Positions 27,321 to 38,632 of a DNA stretch of 42,388 nucleotides are shown here, in pieces. The stretch comes from an uncultured Bacilli bacterium (lineage in GTDB: Bacteria; Bacillota_I; Bacilli_A; RF39; UBA660). The DNA lies in the NCBI GenBank assembly GCA_947632715.1, contig CANRQF010000005.1, positions 1-42,388 of the forward strand, in the 5' to 3' direction. Made by a program: the position numbers and the translations under genes. A model generated the notes under the pieces. The model had not been told where the DNA came from, searched no databases, and worked only from the letters and a program-made list of their open reading frames with translations. Numbering within the stretch: the first letter of the stretch is position 1; the number at the start of each line of letters is the position of its first letter.

Positions 27321-28885
27321 TTATATTAGTATATATATTTGTAATTCCTTATCTATTGATCTTAACTAAACATAATTTACATATCTTCCAACAAAATTTT
27401 TATAATGAAAATAATCGTTATTTAAAATGGGGTATTAAAAATATAAAAGAAGTTTTAAATATTTTTGATATCTTATTACTTATCTTAAATATTATAAATA
27501 TCTATATTAAAAATAAATATTTAATGCTTATTAATATTTTATATTTAGTATTATATATTTATAAATATAATAATTTAAAAAAAGAACAAGTTAAAATACC
27601 ACTTAAGATAACAAGTAGAATTAAAAGATTATTAGTTACTATTTCTATAATCTACTTGTTACCATTTATCTTTATCTATTTTAATTTATATAATTCATAT
27701 TTAATTAATTTATTAATAACTATTAATTTCTTAGTAATATATATAGCTAATATTATTAATAAACCAATTGAAAAATATGTATTTCATTATTATAAAAGTA
27801 AAGCCATGAAAAAACTTAAGAATATGCCTAATTTAGAAGTTATTGGTATTACAGGTAGTTATGGTAAAACTAGTAGTAAAAATATTTTAAATGATATATT
27901 AAGTGTTAAATATAATACTCTTGCTAGTCCTAAAAATTATAATACACAATATGGTCTTATTATGACTATTAATAATTATTTAGATAAATATAATGATTAT
28001 TTTATTGCGGAAATGGGAGCTTTTAAAAGAGGAAGAATCAAATTATTATGTGATTTAGTTAAACCTAAATATGGTATTTTAACAATTATTGGGGAAGCTC
28101 ACTTAGAAACATTTAAAAGTAAAGAAAATATTCAAAAAGGTAAATTTGAATTAATTGAAAGTTTACCTAGTGATGGACTAGCTATTTTAAATAGAGATGA
28201 TCCATATCAAGTAAGTTATAAGTTAAAAAATAATTGTGAAGTTAAATGGATAGGTATTGATAATAAAGATGCTGATATTTATGCCAGTGATATTAAGATG
28301 ACTAAAGATGGCATGGAATTTCTTGTTCATTTTGAAGATAAAAGAAGAGTATTATTTAAAACTAAATTATTAGGTAAACCAAATATTTATAATATTTTAG
28401 CAGGTATAGCTTTTGGTGAATATGCCCATATGAGTGATTCTGAGTTACAAAGAGGAGTATCTTTAATAAAACCAATTGAACATCGTTTAGAAATCAAAAA
28501 ATTAAGTAATTATACAATTATTGATGATGCTTATAATTCTAATCCTGTTGGTTCTAGTATGGCTTTGGATGTTTTGAAGATGATGCCTGGCGAAAAAATA
28601 ATTGTGACACCTGGTATGATTGAACTTGGCGATAATGAATATAGACAAAACTATGAATTTGGTAGTAAAATTAGTGAGGTAGCTGATTTAGTTATTTTAG
28701 TTGGTAAAAAACAAACTAAACCAATACTAGATGGTTTAAAAGATAAAGGGTATGATAATAATAAAATTAAAATTATTAATGATGTGAAAGAAGCATTTAC
28801 GATAGTAGATAATTTAAAAATTAAAAAAGATGCATATATTTTATTAGAAAATGATTTACCTGATATCTTTAATGAGAGGAAGTAA
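27317..28885 (+). CDS. murF: MurF-like UDP-N-acetylmuramoyl-tripeptide--D-Ala-D-Ala ligase with N-terminal TM region
   Basis: GITGSYGKTSSKNIL P-loop; EMGAFKRG; DDAYNSNPVGS; VTPGMIELG. Confidence 0.85.
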   Translation: MIILVYIFVIPYLLILTKHNLHIFQQNFYNENNRYLKWGIKNIKEVLNIFDILLLILNIINIYIKNKYLMLINILYLVLYIYKYNNLKKEQVKIPLKITSRIKRLLVTISIIYLLPFIFIYFNLYNSYLINLLITINFLVIYIANIINKPIEKYVFHYYKSKAMKKLKNMPNLEVIGITGSYGKTSSKNILNDILSVKYNTLASPKNYNTQYGLIMTINNYLDKYNDYFIAEMGAFKRGRIKLLCDLVKPKYGILTIIGEAHLETFKSKENIQKGKFELIESLPSDGLAILNRDDPYQVSYKLKNNCEVKWIGIDNKDADIYASDIKMTKDGMEFLVHFEDKRRVLFKTKLLGKPNIYNILAGIAFGEYAHMSDSELQRGVSLIKPIEHRLEIKKLSNYTIIDDAYNSNPVGSSMALDVLKMMPGEKIIVTPGMIELGDNEYRQNYEFGSKISEVADLVILVGKKQTKPILDGLKDKGYDNNKIKIINDVKEAFTIVDNLKIKKDAYILLENDLPDIFNERK

Positions 28886-28889
28886 AATA

Positions 28890-30059
28890 ATGAAATTAAA
28901 AGTTGGTGTTATTTTTGGTGGCCAAAGTGTAGAACATGAAATAAGTGTTATTTCAGCTTTACAAGCAATAGATAATATTAATAAAGATACTTATGATATT
29001 GTACCTATCTATATATCTAAAAATAAAGATTGGTATACAGGAGATATATTACTTAATATCGAAAATTATAAAGATTTAGATGAACTTATTAAAAAATGTA
29101 AAAGAGTAGTACTCCAAAAAATGGATGATGAATTTTGTTTAGTTCATTATCGTAAATTATTTTCCCAAGTTATAACTAATGTTGATGTAGTAATACCTAT
29201 TGTTCATGGTCAAAATGTGGAAGATGGTACTTTACAAGGTTATTTAGAAACTGTTGGTATTCCTTATGCATCAAGTAAAGTTTTAGGTTCAAGTTTAGGT
29301 CAAGATAAAGTTGTTATGAAACAAATCTTTAAATCTTGTGATATTCCTATTGTTCCTTATTTATGGTTTTATGATAATGAATATTTAGAAGATACTGATA
29401 AATATTTAAAAGAAATAGATAAACTTGGTTATCCAGTAGTTGTTAAACCTGCATCTTTGGGTAGTAGTATCGGTATTAAATTTGTAGCAAGTAAAGATGA
29501 GATTGAAGATGCCATAAACGATGCCATTAGTTATGATAATAAGATTATTATTGAAAAGGGTATAGATAACTTAATTGAAGTTAATTGTAGTGTTTTAGGT
29601 ACTTATGATAATATTACTACTAGTTCTTTAGAGCAAGTTTTAAGCGCTCATGATATCTTAACTTTTAAAGATAAATATATAGGAAATGGTAAGACTAAGG
29701 GTCATAGTAAAGGTATGGCATCAACTAGTCGTATTATTCCTGCTAGTATTAGTAAAGAATTAACGAGTAAAATAAAAGAAACTTCTAAGAATGTATTTAG
29801 AGTACTTAACTTAAGTGGAGTAGTAAGAATCGATTATTTAATAAATGGTAAAACAAATGAATACTATGTTAATGAACCAAATACTATTCCTGGATCTCTT
29901 GCTTTTTATCTTTGGGAAGCCGATGGTAAAAAATATAGTGAATTACTTGATGATTTAATTAAAATAGCTATCAAAGAATATAAAATGAAAAGTAAAAAAG
30001 TTACTAAGTTTGATACTAATGTTTTAAAAGATTATAAAAAGGGTGGTATAAAAAAATAA
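28890..30059 (+). CDS. ddl: D-alanine--D-alanine ligase
   Basis: KVGVIFGGQSVEHEISVISA; VVKPASLGSSIGI; NEPNTIPGS. Confidence 0.96.
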   Translation: MKLKVGVIFGGQSVEHEISVISALQAIDNINKDTYDIVPIYISKNKDWYTGDILLNIENYKDLDELIKKCKRVVLQKMDDEFCLVHYRKLFSQVITNVDVVIPIVHGQNVEDGTLQGYLETVGIPYASSKVLGSSLGQDKVVMKQIFKSCDIPIVPYLWFYDNEYLEDTDKYLKEIDKLGYPVVVKPASLGSSIGIKFVASKDEIEDAINDAISYDNKIIIEKGIDNLIEVNCSVLGTYDNITTSSLEQVLSAHDILTFKDKYIGNGKTKGHSKGMASTSRIIPASISKELTSKIKETSKNVFRVLNLSGVVRIDYLINGKTNEYYVNEPNTIPGSLAFYLWEADGKKYSELLDDLIKIAIKEYKMKSKKVTKFDTNVLKDYKKGGIKK

Positions 30060-30087
30060 AATGCGATTAGATTTCTCGCATTTTTTC
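30058..30087. terminator. bidirectional-type hairpin at convergent ddl/def ends
   Basis: AAATGCGA...TCGCATTTTTT, overlapping the def stop region. Confidence 0.65.
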
Positions 30088-30618
30088 TTTGTCTTTATAT
30101 GGATTTTTCTTATCAATTTTATCTACAAATAAGATACCATTTAAGTGATCCATTTCATGTTGGAAGGCTACTGATAAATCTTCTCTTACTCTTATTTCAC
30201 AAGTATTACCATCTATATCTTGGTAAGATATTCTCATTCTTGCATATCTTGGCACAATGCCATCTACCTCTCTATTAACACTTAAACAACCTTCACCTTC
30301 ACCAACATATATTAATTCTTCACTATGACTAATCATTTTTGGATTGATAATAACATAATTTTCAAATTTTTCTTCATCAATTTCTTCAACTATAACAAAA
30401 ATATTTTTTGGTATTCCTAGTTGAATAAAAGCAAGTCCCATACCAGGTCTTAAATTATATTCTTCTGAATACTTTTCAATTTGACTCATCGTTAGATAAG
30501 TAATTGCATCTTGAATTAATTTTTTATCATCTTCACTCAAAGGAAATTTAACTGGCTTACTTTTTGTTCTTAAAACTTTATGAAATTCATCTAAAATATT
30601 AATCTTTGGTAACTCCAT
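30067..30618 (-). CDS. def: peptide deformylase
   Basis: GMGLAFIQLGIP; GEGCLSV; FQHEMDHLNGILFVD (HExxH). Confidence 0.95.
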   Translation of the reverse strand: MELPKINILDEFHKVLRTKSKPVKFPLSEDDKKLIQDAITYLTMSQIEKYSEEYNLRPGMGLAFIQLGIPKNIFVIVEEIDEEKFENYVIINPKMISHSEELIYVGEGEGCLSVNREVDGIVPRYARMRISYQDIDGNTCEIRVREDLSVAFQHEMDHLNGILFVDKIDKKNPYKDKEKMREI

Positions 30619-31366
30619 AGTCTCTTTTTCCTTTCATTCTTCTTTTTATCATTATTTTATCTATTTCATTCATTCTTGTATTATAAGCATTATAATCTTC
30701 ATCCGTAATATTTCCTTCTTTTATTATATCTAAATAATTATTATATTCATTTTCTAATTTTTCATAATCTATATCATTCATATATACTTCTTGTTCATAT
30801 CTTTTAATAAACATCCCCATATCTAATACTTGACGATAGTTTATTGTTATTTTATTAGTTTTAAAATTCTTACGATATATATATCTATTTAAAAAATTAT
30901 CTATATATTTATTAACTTCTTCTAAAGGATTATTAGTAGCAATTAAACTTTGATAATGAAATTTTATATATGCTAATTCTTCATTAAAAGCATTAATATT
31001 TATTAAATAATTATAATATTTATCTAAAAAGCATTTTAAAAAATCAGTATTATTTTGATTTATAATAAAGTAATTTTTAATAAACCCAATATTTAAATAA
31101 TCTAAGTCATTTTTATAAACTATATCATAATTTAATAATTCTTTTTTACCCTTTTTTTCTGCCATAATACCTAATTTATAATTAATGTATTCTTTGTTAA
31201 GTAAATTGTTATCAATTAAGTATAATTTTAATTCTTCTTCGTTATTAAATTTTGAGGTAAAGTTTACTATCGCATTTAAAGTCGTTTTTTTAGTAGGATG
31301 ATGCATAAATTTAATTCTTCCAAACTTATTATCAATACCACTATAAAAAATTAAATCATAATTCAT
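30599..31366 (-). CDS. hypothetical protein
   Basis: ORF track starts at 31420; internal MNYDLIFYSG start at 31366 has an AAAGAGG SD. Confidence 0.7.
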   Translation of the reverse strand: MNYDLIFYSGIDNKFGRIKFMHHPTKKTTLNAIVNFTSKFNNEEELKLYLIDNNLLNKEYINYKLGIMAEKKGKKELLNYDIVYKNDLDYLNIGFIKNYFIINQNNTDFLKCFLDKYYNYLININAFNEELAYIKFHYQSLIATNNPLEEVNKYIDNFLNRYIYRKNFKTNKITINYRQVLDMGMFIKRYEQEVYMNDIDYEKLENEYNNYLDIIKEGNITDEDYNAYNTRMNEIDKIMIKRRMKGKRDYGVTKD

Positions 31367-31516
31367 AATAAAACCTCTTTTATGTGTATAGATTTTATCA
31401 TATTTACTATATTTTGTCAAATTAACGTAAAATTATGACAACAATTAAACTATAAATAGATATTGATTTTAAAATAGTGGTATTATATAATTATATTAGA
31501 TAGAGAGTGTGAAGTA

Positions 31517-32635
31517 ATGAAAAGAAAAGATATATTAATAATAATTTCTATAGTTTTTGTAATTTGCCTTGTTGGGGTTATTACATTTACAACTAAATCA
31601 CTTAACCAAGAGTATCCTAAAGGGGATATTGAAAAGGGAGAAGTAATTAACCCATCGAAGTTTTCAATATACATTGAAGATGAAAATGGTAATTGGGTTA
31701 AGTATAATATTGGTAATGGCGCATGGCCTGGAGAAGAATATGAATATGACCATGCTGCTTGTGTAGACAAAGATGGTAATCCAACTGATTATCAACCAAA
31801 AATTGAAAGAAAAGAAGATGGTAAAGTTTATGTAGAAAGTAATTCTTCAGTTAAATGTGATTTATATTTTAGAAGAGCTACATCAGAACCTGGACCTGGA
31901 ACTACAGACCCAGAACCAGAACCTCCTGTAGAACAAGAATTACCAACATGTTCATTAGATATAATAGTTGCTACTGGTAGTAAAATAGTAAAAATTACTC
32001 CTAAAAATGCTGATCAATTTGGTATTATAAGTTGGCCTAGGTCAGATGAATCTGGTTTTCAAATACCTAAAGATTCTGTAAAATATGATGGTAATGAAAC
32101 TATTAAATATCAAGATGAAGTATCTTTCTATGGCCTTGTTAAAAATGCTGCAGGCGAAAATTATTGCCGAATGGATGTTGTTCCAACACCACCTGAACAT
32201 GACCCTGGTACATGTAATCCTATATATGGTGATGGTGATAAGTCTGACATAAGTTGTTCATACCAAAAGGTTAAAGTAAAATCGTGTGGTAATGGTATGT
32301 CGTTTACTAATGCATATCGTTTTAATTGCCTAGATCCAATTGATTCAAAAATTTATTATGATAAATGTCCAACTGGTGAAAAAATCTTCCCAGTAGCTCA
32401 AACTGTTTATACTGGTGAAATTTTCGAACAATGTCAATGCGGTCCTGATACAACAAAACCAATCTCTGGATATACATGCTCATATTCAGGAAAAAAATAT
32501 AAAATAGATGACTATGAAAACGCTCAACAAGAATGTAGTAAAGATTGTAGTGGTGAACCAGTATGTGAAGACGGATATTCTAAAGAAAATTATGCTGGTG
32601 AATATTTGTGCGTTAGAAGATTAAATTTCCATTAA
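31517..32635 (+). CDS. putative surface-anchored cysteine-rich protein
   Basis: N-terminal TM/signal DILIIISIVFVICLVGVITF, P/E/D-rich linker EPGPGTTDPEPEPPVEQELPTC, many Cys in the C-terminal half. Confidence 0.75.
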   Translation: MKRKDILIIISIVFVICLVGVITFTTKSLNQEYPKGDIEKGEVINPSKFSIYIEDENGNWVKYNIGNGAWPGEEYEYDHAACVDKDGNPTDYQPKIERKEDGKVYVESNSSVKCDLYFRRATSEPGPGTTDPEPEPPVEQELPTCSLDIIVATGSKIVKITPKNADQFGIISWPRSDESGFQIPKDSVKYDGNETIKYQDEVSFYGLVKNAAGENYCRMDVVPTPPEHDPGTCNPIYGDGDKSDISCSYQKVKVKSCGNGMSFTNAYRFNCLDPIDSKIYYDKCPTGEKIFPVAQTVYTGEIFEQCQCGPDTTKPISGYTCSYSGKKYKIDDYENAQQECSKDCSGEPVCEDGYSKENYAGEYLCVRRLNFH

Positions 32636-32725
32636 TAGTTAAAAATGATATATCCTCTTTTGTATAAATAAATAGATACTTTTAAAAAACACTAAATTAT
32701 GGTATTATTAATTTGGTGTTTTTTT

Positions 32726-34525
32726 ATGCAAAATAAAAATATTAGAAATTTTTGTATTATTGCTCATATTGATCATGGGAAAAGTACACTTGCTGATCGT
32801 ATATTAGAAATTACGGGTGCTGTATCTAAAAGAGAGATGAAAGATCAACTTTTAGATAGTATGGATATTGAAAGAGAAAGAGGAATAACTATAAAATTAA
32901 ATACAGTTAAATTAAATTATACTTATAATAATAAAGAGTATATTTTAAATTTAATTGATACTCCCGGACATGTTGATTTTTCTTATGAAGTGAGTCGTAG
33001 TTTAGCTGCTTGTGAAGGTGCTATTTTAGTTGTTGATGCTGCTCAAGGAATTGAGGCTCAAACACTTGCTAATTTATATTTAGCAATGGAACAAAATTTA
33101 ACAATTATTCCCGTTATTAATAAAATAGATTTACCTAATGCCGATATTCCTAAAGTAAAAAGAGAATTAATTAATGTTTTAGGATTTAAAGATGAAGATA
33201 TTCTTTTATGCAGTGGTAAAACTGGTGCTGGAGTAAAAGAATTATTAGATAGAGTTGTGGAAGTAATACCGGCACCAATTATAAATGAAGATAAAGAAAC
33301 TAGAGCATTAATATATGATTCTTATTTTGATAGTTATAAAGGTGTTGTATTATTAATTAAAGTAGTTGATGGTACAATCAAAATAAAAGATAAAATCAAA
33401 ATGCTTGCCACTAACAAAGTTTTTGAAGTAACAGAACTAGGTGTTAAAACACCGAAAGAAGAAAACCTAGATTCTCTAAAAAGTGGCGAAGTTGGCTTTT
33501 TATCTGGGGCTATTAAAGATATTTCTAGTGTTCATGTTGGTGATACGATTACTGTTTTAGGAAAAGAAGCTACTGAACCTCTTGCTGGATATCACAAAAT
33601 GAAACCTATGGTCTATTCTGGAATCTATCCTGTTGAAGCAAATAAATATGAAATGTTAAAAGATGCTTTGGAGAAATTAAAATTAAATGATGCATCTCTT
33701 ACTTTTGAACCAGTTACAAGTGAAGCCTTAGGTTTTGGTTTTCATACTGGCTTTTTAGGTCTTTTACATAGTGAAATTATAACAACAAGATTAGAAAGAG
33801 AATTTAATTTAGATATTGTTGTTACAAGTCCTACTGTTTTATATGAAACTTATATGACAGATGGTAGTATGGTATTAGTTGATAACCCAAGTAAAATGCC
33901 TCCAAGAGAAAAGATTAGTATGATAAAAGAACCATATATTTATACCAATATTATTGCTCCATCTAATTGTGTTGGTAGTATAATGGAACTTTGTCAAAAT
34001 AAAAGAGGAATATATAAAAATATTGATTATATTAATGATACAAGAGTTAATATTCATTATGAATTACCTCTAGCAGAAGTTGTTTATGATTTTTATGATA
34101 AACTTAAAAGTCGAACTAGTGGTTATGCTTCATTTGATTATGAACTTATTGGTTATAAAGAAAGTAATTTAGTTAAGATGGATATTTTACTTAATGGGGA
34201 TAAAGTTGATGCTTTATCGATGATTGTTCATAAAGATTTTGCTTATGAAAAAGGAAGAAGTATTACGAAAAAATTGAGAGAAACAATTCCAAGACAAATG
34301 TTTCAAGTTAGTATTCAAGCTAGTATTGGTTCTAAGATAATAGCAAGAGAAGATATAAGTGCAATGCGAAAAAATGTCCTTGCTAAGTGCTATGGTGGCG
34401 ATATTACCAGAAAGAAAAAATTACTAGAAGCCCAAAAAGAAGGTAAAAAGAGAATGAAAATGATTGGTAAAGTAGAAGTACCAAGTGATGTTTTCTTAAA
34501 GATATTAGAAAGTGATGATGAATAA
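32726..34525 (+). CDS. lepA: elongation factor 4 (LepA)
   Basis: [47 protein letters not shown]-terminal [24 protein letters not shown]. Confidence 0.96.
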   Translation: MQNKNIRNFCIIAHIDHGKSTLADRILEITGAVSKREMKDQLLDSMDIERERGITIKLNTVKLNYTYNNKEYILNLIDTPGHVDFSYEVSRSLAACEGAILVVDAAQGIEAQTLANLYLAMEQNLTIIPVINKIDLPNADIPKVKRELINVLGFKDEDILLCSGKTGAGVKELLDRVVEVIPAPIINEDKETRALIYDSYFDSYKGVVLLIKVVDGTIKIKDKIKMLATNKVFEVTELGVKTPKEENLDSLKSGEVGFLSGAIKDISSVHVGDTITVLGKEATEPLAGYHKMKPMVYSGIYPVEANKYEMLKDALEKLKLNDASLTFEPVTSEALGFGFHTGFLGLLHSEIITTRLEREFNLDIVVTSPTVLYETYMTDGSMVLVDNPSKMPPREKISMIKEPYIYTNIIAPSNCVGSIMELCQNKRGIYKNIDYINDTRVNIHYELPLAEVVYDFYDKLKSRTSGYASFDYELIGYKESNLVKMDILLNGDKVDALSMIVHKDFAYEKGRSITKKLRETIPRQMFQVSIQASIGSKIIAREDISAMRKNVLAKCYGGDITRKKKLLEAQKEGKKRMKMIGKVEVPSDVFLKILESDDE

Positions 34526-35367
34526 TGGATTTTCAAATGAATGATTTATATTTTGCAAATATAAGAAGAGTAGTATATTGTATATTAAATAAAAATGTTG
34601 CTGATACAAAAATAATGAAATTAACGGGATTAACTTATCGAGAAGTTTTAAAAATATTAAATGATAAAAAAGGTTTTGAATTAGCTTTTAGAGATAATGG
34701 TCAAACATATGAATTGATTCAAAAAATAAGATATAATAATTCGTTAAAATTTTTAGATGAAACAAATGAGAATAGTATAAATAATCTTTTAGGACATCAT
34801 TTTCATTATTTAGCCAAAAGTGATAAAGATAAAATTATTTTCTTAATATCACTTGCGTTAACTTATCGTTTAAATCTTGAAGCTTTAACCCTTTTAACTA
34901 ATGAAAATGAGCAAAAGTTATATTTAAAAATAGCAGCTTATACAAGTGATAAGCCTTTACTTACTAGTGCTATTAAATATTTATTTGAATATGAAGATAT
35001 AGATATTCAAAAGAATTTAATGGAAGCTGTATTATATTTAAATAATTTAGAGAAAGCATATCGTTTACAAGATGTCGATCTATATAAAGAATTATTATTT
35101 TTCGTCGGAGATACAGGTATAAAAGAATTAAAAGAAAAACGTCAAAATAAAGAGGATGAATTAATGACGCCATCTGAATATGAAATGTTATTAAATTATC
35201 AAATGAAATATGGTTTAACTACTGAGTATATTTGTCATAGTTTTAATGTAAAAAGAAAAAATTATAATAGTTTTCTTAATGTTCATTTTGACTTTCATCC
35301 TGAAGTAAAAAAACATTATAAAGATATGATTGCAGTAGTTAGTTATGGTACGACAAGGAGTATATAA
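34525..35367 (+). CDS. hypothetical protein
   Basis: 280 aa between lepA and hemW, with 1-nt overlaps at both ends. Confidence 0.7.
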   Translation: MDFQMNDLYFANIRRVVYCILNKNVADTKIMKLTGLTYREVLKILNDKKGFELAFRDNGQTYELIQKIRYNNSLKFLDETNENSINNLLGHHFHYLAKSDKDKIIFLISLALTYRLNLEALTLLTNENEQKLYLKIAAYTSDKPLLTSAIKYLFEYEDIDIQKNLMEAVLYLNNLEKAYRLQDVDLYKELLFFVGDTGIKELKEKRQNKEDELMTPSEYEMLLNYQMKYGLTTEYICHSFNVKRKNYNSFLNVHFDFHPEVKKHYKDMIAVVSYGTTRSI

Positions 35368-36449
35368 TGATAAGTGTATATATCCATATACCTTTTTGTA
35401 AATCAATATGTACTTATTGTGACTTTTGTAAAGTCTTATACAATAAAGAATGGGCTGTAGCATATTTAAAACAATTAAAAAATGAAATTAATGACCGTTA
35501 TATGGGGGAAGAAGTTAAAACTATATATATTGGAGGAGGTACTCCAAGTTGTTTATCATTAAAAGAAATAGAATTTTTACTAAAGTTAACAGATTTATTT
35601 AAAAAAGATAAATTAGAAGAGTTTACTTTTGAATGTAATATTGAAGATATCAATGCAGAATTATTAGCGATATTAAAAAAATATAATGTAAATCGTTTAA
35701 GTGTTGGTATTGAATCATTTGATGAAGAAAATTTACTATTAATGAAAAGATCTAATAATTATGAAGATACTTTAAAGAAAATAGAATTAATTAGAAAGAT
35801 GGGATTTAATAATTTAAATTTAGATTTGATCTATGCTCTTCCTGGGGAAAAGATGTCGATTTTAAAGAAAGATATAAAATTATTATTAAAACTTAATCCT
35901 GAACATATAAGTACTTATAGTTTAATGATTGAAGATAATACTTATTTAAGTTACAAGAAAGTAAATACTATTAATGAAGATGATGATGCCAAAATGTATG
36001 AATATATTGTTAGTAAACTTAGTAGTAAAGGCTATAACCATTATGAAATTAGTAATTTTTCCAAAAAAGGATATGAATCAAAACATAATTTAGTTTATTG
36101 GAATAATGAAGAATACTATGGCTTTGGCTGTGGGGCATCAGGTTATATCTCTGGGGTTAGATACAATAATACAAGAAGTTTAACCAGTTATATTAAGGGT
36201 AATATTAATTCAAGTGAAGAAATAATTTCTAAAAGAGGAAAAATGGAATATGAAGTGATATTAGGTCTTAGAAAAATAAAAGGAATTAATTTAGAAGAAT
36301 TTAAAACAAAATATCAAACTAGTATGGAAGATGAATTTCCTATTAAACCTCTTTTAAAAAATAAAGAGTTAATATTAAAGAATGGTAATATTATGATAAA
36401 TCCTAAAAAATTATATATAATGAATGAAATATTATTAAAATTAGTATAG
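35367..36449 (+). CDS. hemW: radical SAM heme chaperone HemW
   Basis: YIHIPFCKSICTYCDFCK (CxxxCxxC); YIGGGTPS; YEISNFSKKGYESKHNLVYW. Confidence 0.93.
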   Translation: MISVYIHIPFCKSICTYCDFCKVLYNKEWAVAYLKQLKNEINDRYMGEEVKTIYIGGGTPSCLSLKEIEFLLKLTDLFKKDKLEEFTFECNIEDINAELLAILKKYNVNRLSVGIESFDEENLLLMKRSNNYEDTLKKIELIRKMGFNNLNLDLIYALPGEKMSILKKDIKLLLKLNPEHISTYSLMIEDNTYLSYKKVNTINEDDDAKMYEYIVSKLSSKGYNHYEISNFSKKGYESKHNLVYWNNEEYYGFGCGASGYISGVRYNNTRSLTSYIKGNINSSEEIISKRGKMEYEVILGLRKIKGINLEEFKTKYQTSMEDEFPIKPLLKNKELILKNGNIMINPKKLYIMNEILLKLV

Positions 36450-36486
36450 ATTAAATTATTTTATTTAAAATAATAATAGTGATAAT

Positions 36487-36885
36487 ATGATTAAAGATTT
36501 AAATATAAGTAATGCTTTATTAGATATAGATTTTAATGAATATATTTATGAATATACAGTGAGTACTAAAGAAGATATTGATCATTTAGATTTTATATAT
36601 ACTTTAAAAGAGGGAGTATCTATAAATATCGATAATAATAATTTAAATGATAATAATATTGTTACAATGACAGTTTATAATGATGAAGATATAAAAATAT
36701 ATACATTTTATGTTAATAAAGAATTAACTAATACAGTAAGTAAAATAGATGATTTAAAAGATAATTTAGATATACCTAAAAATGAATTACCCCTATTAAA
36801 AATCCAAATATTAACTATTAGTATTTTTATTATAATAATAGGAATATTTAGTATATTATTTCCTAGTAAAAAAAGTAAAACTTAG
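36487..36885 (+). CDS. cadherin-like beta-sandwich domain protein with C-terminal TM anchor
   Basis: LNISNALLDIDFNEYIYEYTVS...YTFYVNKE; TM IQILTISIFIIIIGIFSILF. Confidence 0.65.
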   Translation: MIKDLNISNALLDIDFNEYIYEYTVSTKEDIDHLDFIYTLKEGVSINIDNNNLNDNNIVTMTVYNDEDIKIYTFYVNKELTNTVSKIDDLKDNLDIPKNELPLLKIQILTISIFIIIIGIFSILFPSKKSKT

Positions 36886-36929
36886 TCAAGTTTTATTTTT
36901 TTTACATATTATTTAGTGGGGGATTATAT

Positions 36930-37511
36930 TTGTATAAATTAATTAAACATCGAGGAATTCATAATAAAGATATTAAAGAAAATAGTTATGAAGGGATATT
37001 ACTTGCTTTAAATGATCAAAAATATATGGGAGTAGAGTTTGATATAAGAGAAACGTTAGATCATGAATTTATTATTTATCATGATCCAATGTTTAATAAT
37101 AAATTAATAAGTAATAGTAAATATAATGAATTATCAAGATATATACCAAAATTAGAAGATATACTTAAAATAAAGAGTAATAAATTATTTTTAATAGAGA
37201 TTAAAAATATTAATAATTTTCATAAATTTATTAATTTATTAAATAAATATAAGAGTAAAAAGATATATGTTATGAGTTTTTCCAATAATTTAATTGCTAA
37301 AGTAAATATTGAGAAAAGAAATTATAAAGTAGGAGTATTAAATTATGTTTTAAATACGAATAATGATATTAAAAATTTAGATTTTGTTGTAATATTAAAT
37401 AGTTTAATTAATACTCATATGATAAATCTTCTTAAGCCTTTAGAAGTATTTTCTTATGGTTTAAGAGAAAAAATTAAATATGAAAGTGTCTATTATATAG
37501 TTGATAAGTAG
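36930..37511 (+). CDS. glycerophosphodiester phosphodiesterase-like protein
   Basis: KHRGIHNKDIKENSYEGILLAL...GVEFDIRETLDHEFIIYHDPMF; TTG start with GTGGGGGA SD. Confidence 0.85.
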   Translation: MYKLIKHRGIHNKDIKENSYEGILLALNDQKYMGVEFDIRETLDHEFIIYHDPMFNNKLISNSKYNELSRYIPKLEDILKIKSNKLFLIEIKNINNFHKFINLLNKYKSKKIYVMSFSNNLIAKVNIEKRNYKVGVLNYVLNTNNDIKNLDFVVILNSLINTHMINLLKPLEVFSYGLREKIKYESVYYIVDK

Positions 37512-37552
37512 TTAATTTACTTTATTTATGATATAATTTAGAAGGTGGTATT

Positions 37553-38632
37553 ATGAAATTAATTGTTTCCGCTGGTGGAACGGGTGGCCATATTTATCCG
37601 GCACTCGCAATAATAAATAAATTTAGAGAAAAAGAACCTAATTTAGAAGTTCTTTATATTGGAACTCATAATCGAATGGAAAAAGATATAATACCAAAAT
37701 ATAATATTAAATATGAAGAATTAGAAATATATGGTTTAAATAAAGGATATTTTATTAGAAATATTAAAAATATAAATTATTTAAGAAAAGCTTATCATAA
37801 ATGTCTAAAAATAATGAAAGAATTTAAACCAGATTTAGTTATTGGGGTTGGTGGTTATGTGACAATGCCTGTTATTTTAGCAAGCTCTCATCTTAAAATT
37901 AAAACTATCATCCATGAGCAAAATAGTATCCCCGGTAAAACTAATAAAATATTAAGTAAGAAGGCTAATATTGTTTTTACTTCTTTTAAGGATACAAAAG
38001 ACTATTTTGCTAAGAAAGTTAAAGTGGTTTATTCCGGAAATCCCAGTGCTGATAATGTTATTAATTTAAAACCAATGACTAAAAAAGATGTTGGCTTTAA
38101 TGATAATCCTTTAGTACTTATTACAATGGGTTCCTTAGGTAGTATGTCTGTTAATAAAAAATTAGAAGAATTTTTAAAACTTGCCAATAATGCTTCTTTT
38201 AATGTCTTATTTATAACTGGTAAAGATAATTATGATGAATTTATTAAGAATAAGAAATATAGTAAAAACATTAAAATAATTCCTTATTTAGATAATTTAT
38301 CATCATTATTAAAGTCTTGTGATTTAGTTATAAGTAGAGCAGGAGCAAGTATTATATCAGAAATACTTATGGCTTCAATTCCAAGTATCTTAATACCTAG
38401 TCCAAATGTTGCCAATAACCATCAATATTATAATGCTAAAAGTTTATATGATAATGGACTAGCTTTAATGATTGAGGAAGATAAATTAGATAGTAAAAAA
38501 TTATATAGTGATCTAAAAATGCTAATTAAGGGAAATACCATTTATAAAAATATTCAAAATAATTTAAATAAATATGAAAAAAATAGTGCTAGTGAAATTA
38601 TTTATAATAAAGTAAAGGAATTAATAAAATGA
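37553..38632 (+). CDS. murG: UDP-GlcNAc:lipid-II transferase MurG
   Basis: SAGGTGGHIYPALAI; IHEQNSIPGKTNKILS; SRAGASIISEI. Confidence 0.95.
   Translation: MKLIVSAGGTGGHIYPALAIINKFREKEPNLEVLYIGTHNRMEKDIIPKYNIKYEELEIYGLNKGYFIRNIKNINYLRKAYHKCLKIMKEFKPDLVIGVGGYVTMPVILASSHLKIKTIIHEQNSIPGKTNKILSKKANIVFTSFKDTKDYFAKKVKVVYSGNPSADNVINLKPMTKKDVGFNDNPLVLITMGSLGSMSVNKKLEEFLKLANNASFNVLFITGKDNYDEFIKNKKYSKNIKIIPYLDNLSSLLKSCDLVISRAGASIISEILMASIPSILIPSPNVANNHQYYNAKSLYDNGLALMIEEDKLDSKKLYSDLKMLIKGNTIYKNIQNNLNKYEKNSASEIIYNKVKELIK

Noticed and set aside
31483-31770. Minus-strand 95-aa ORF over the surface protein start
   Set aside because: Antisense artefact; the plus-strand gene has an SD-like GAGTGTGAAG and a signal/TM segment.
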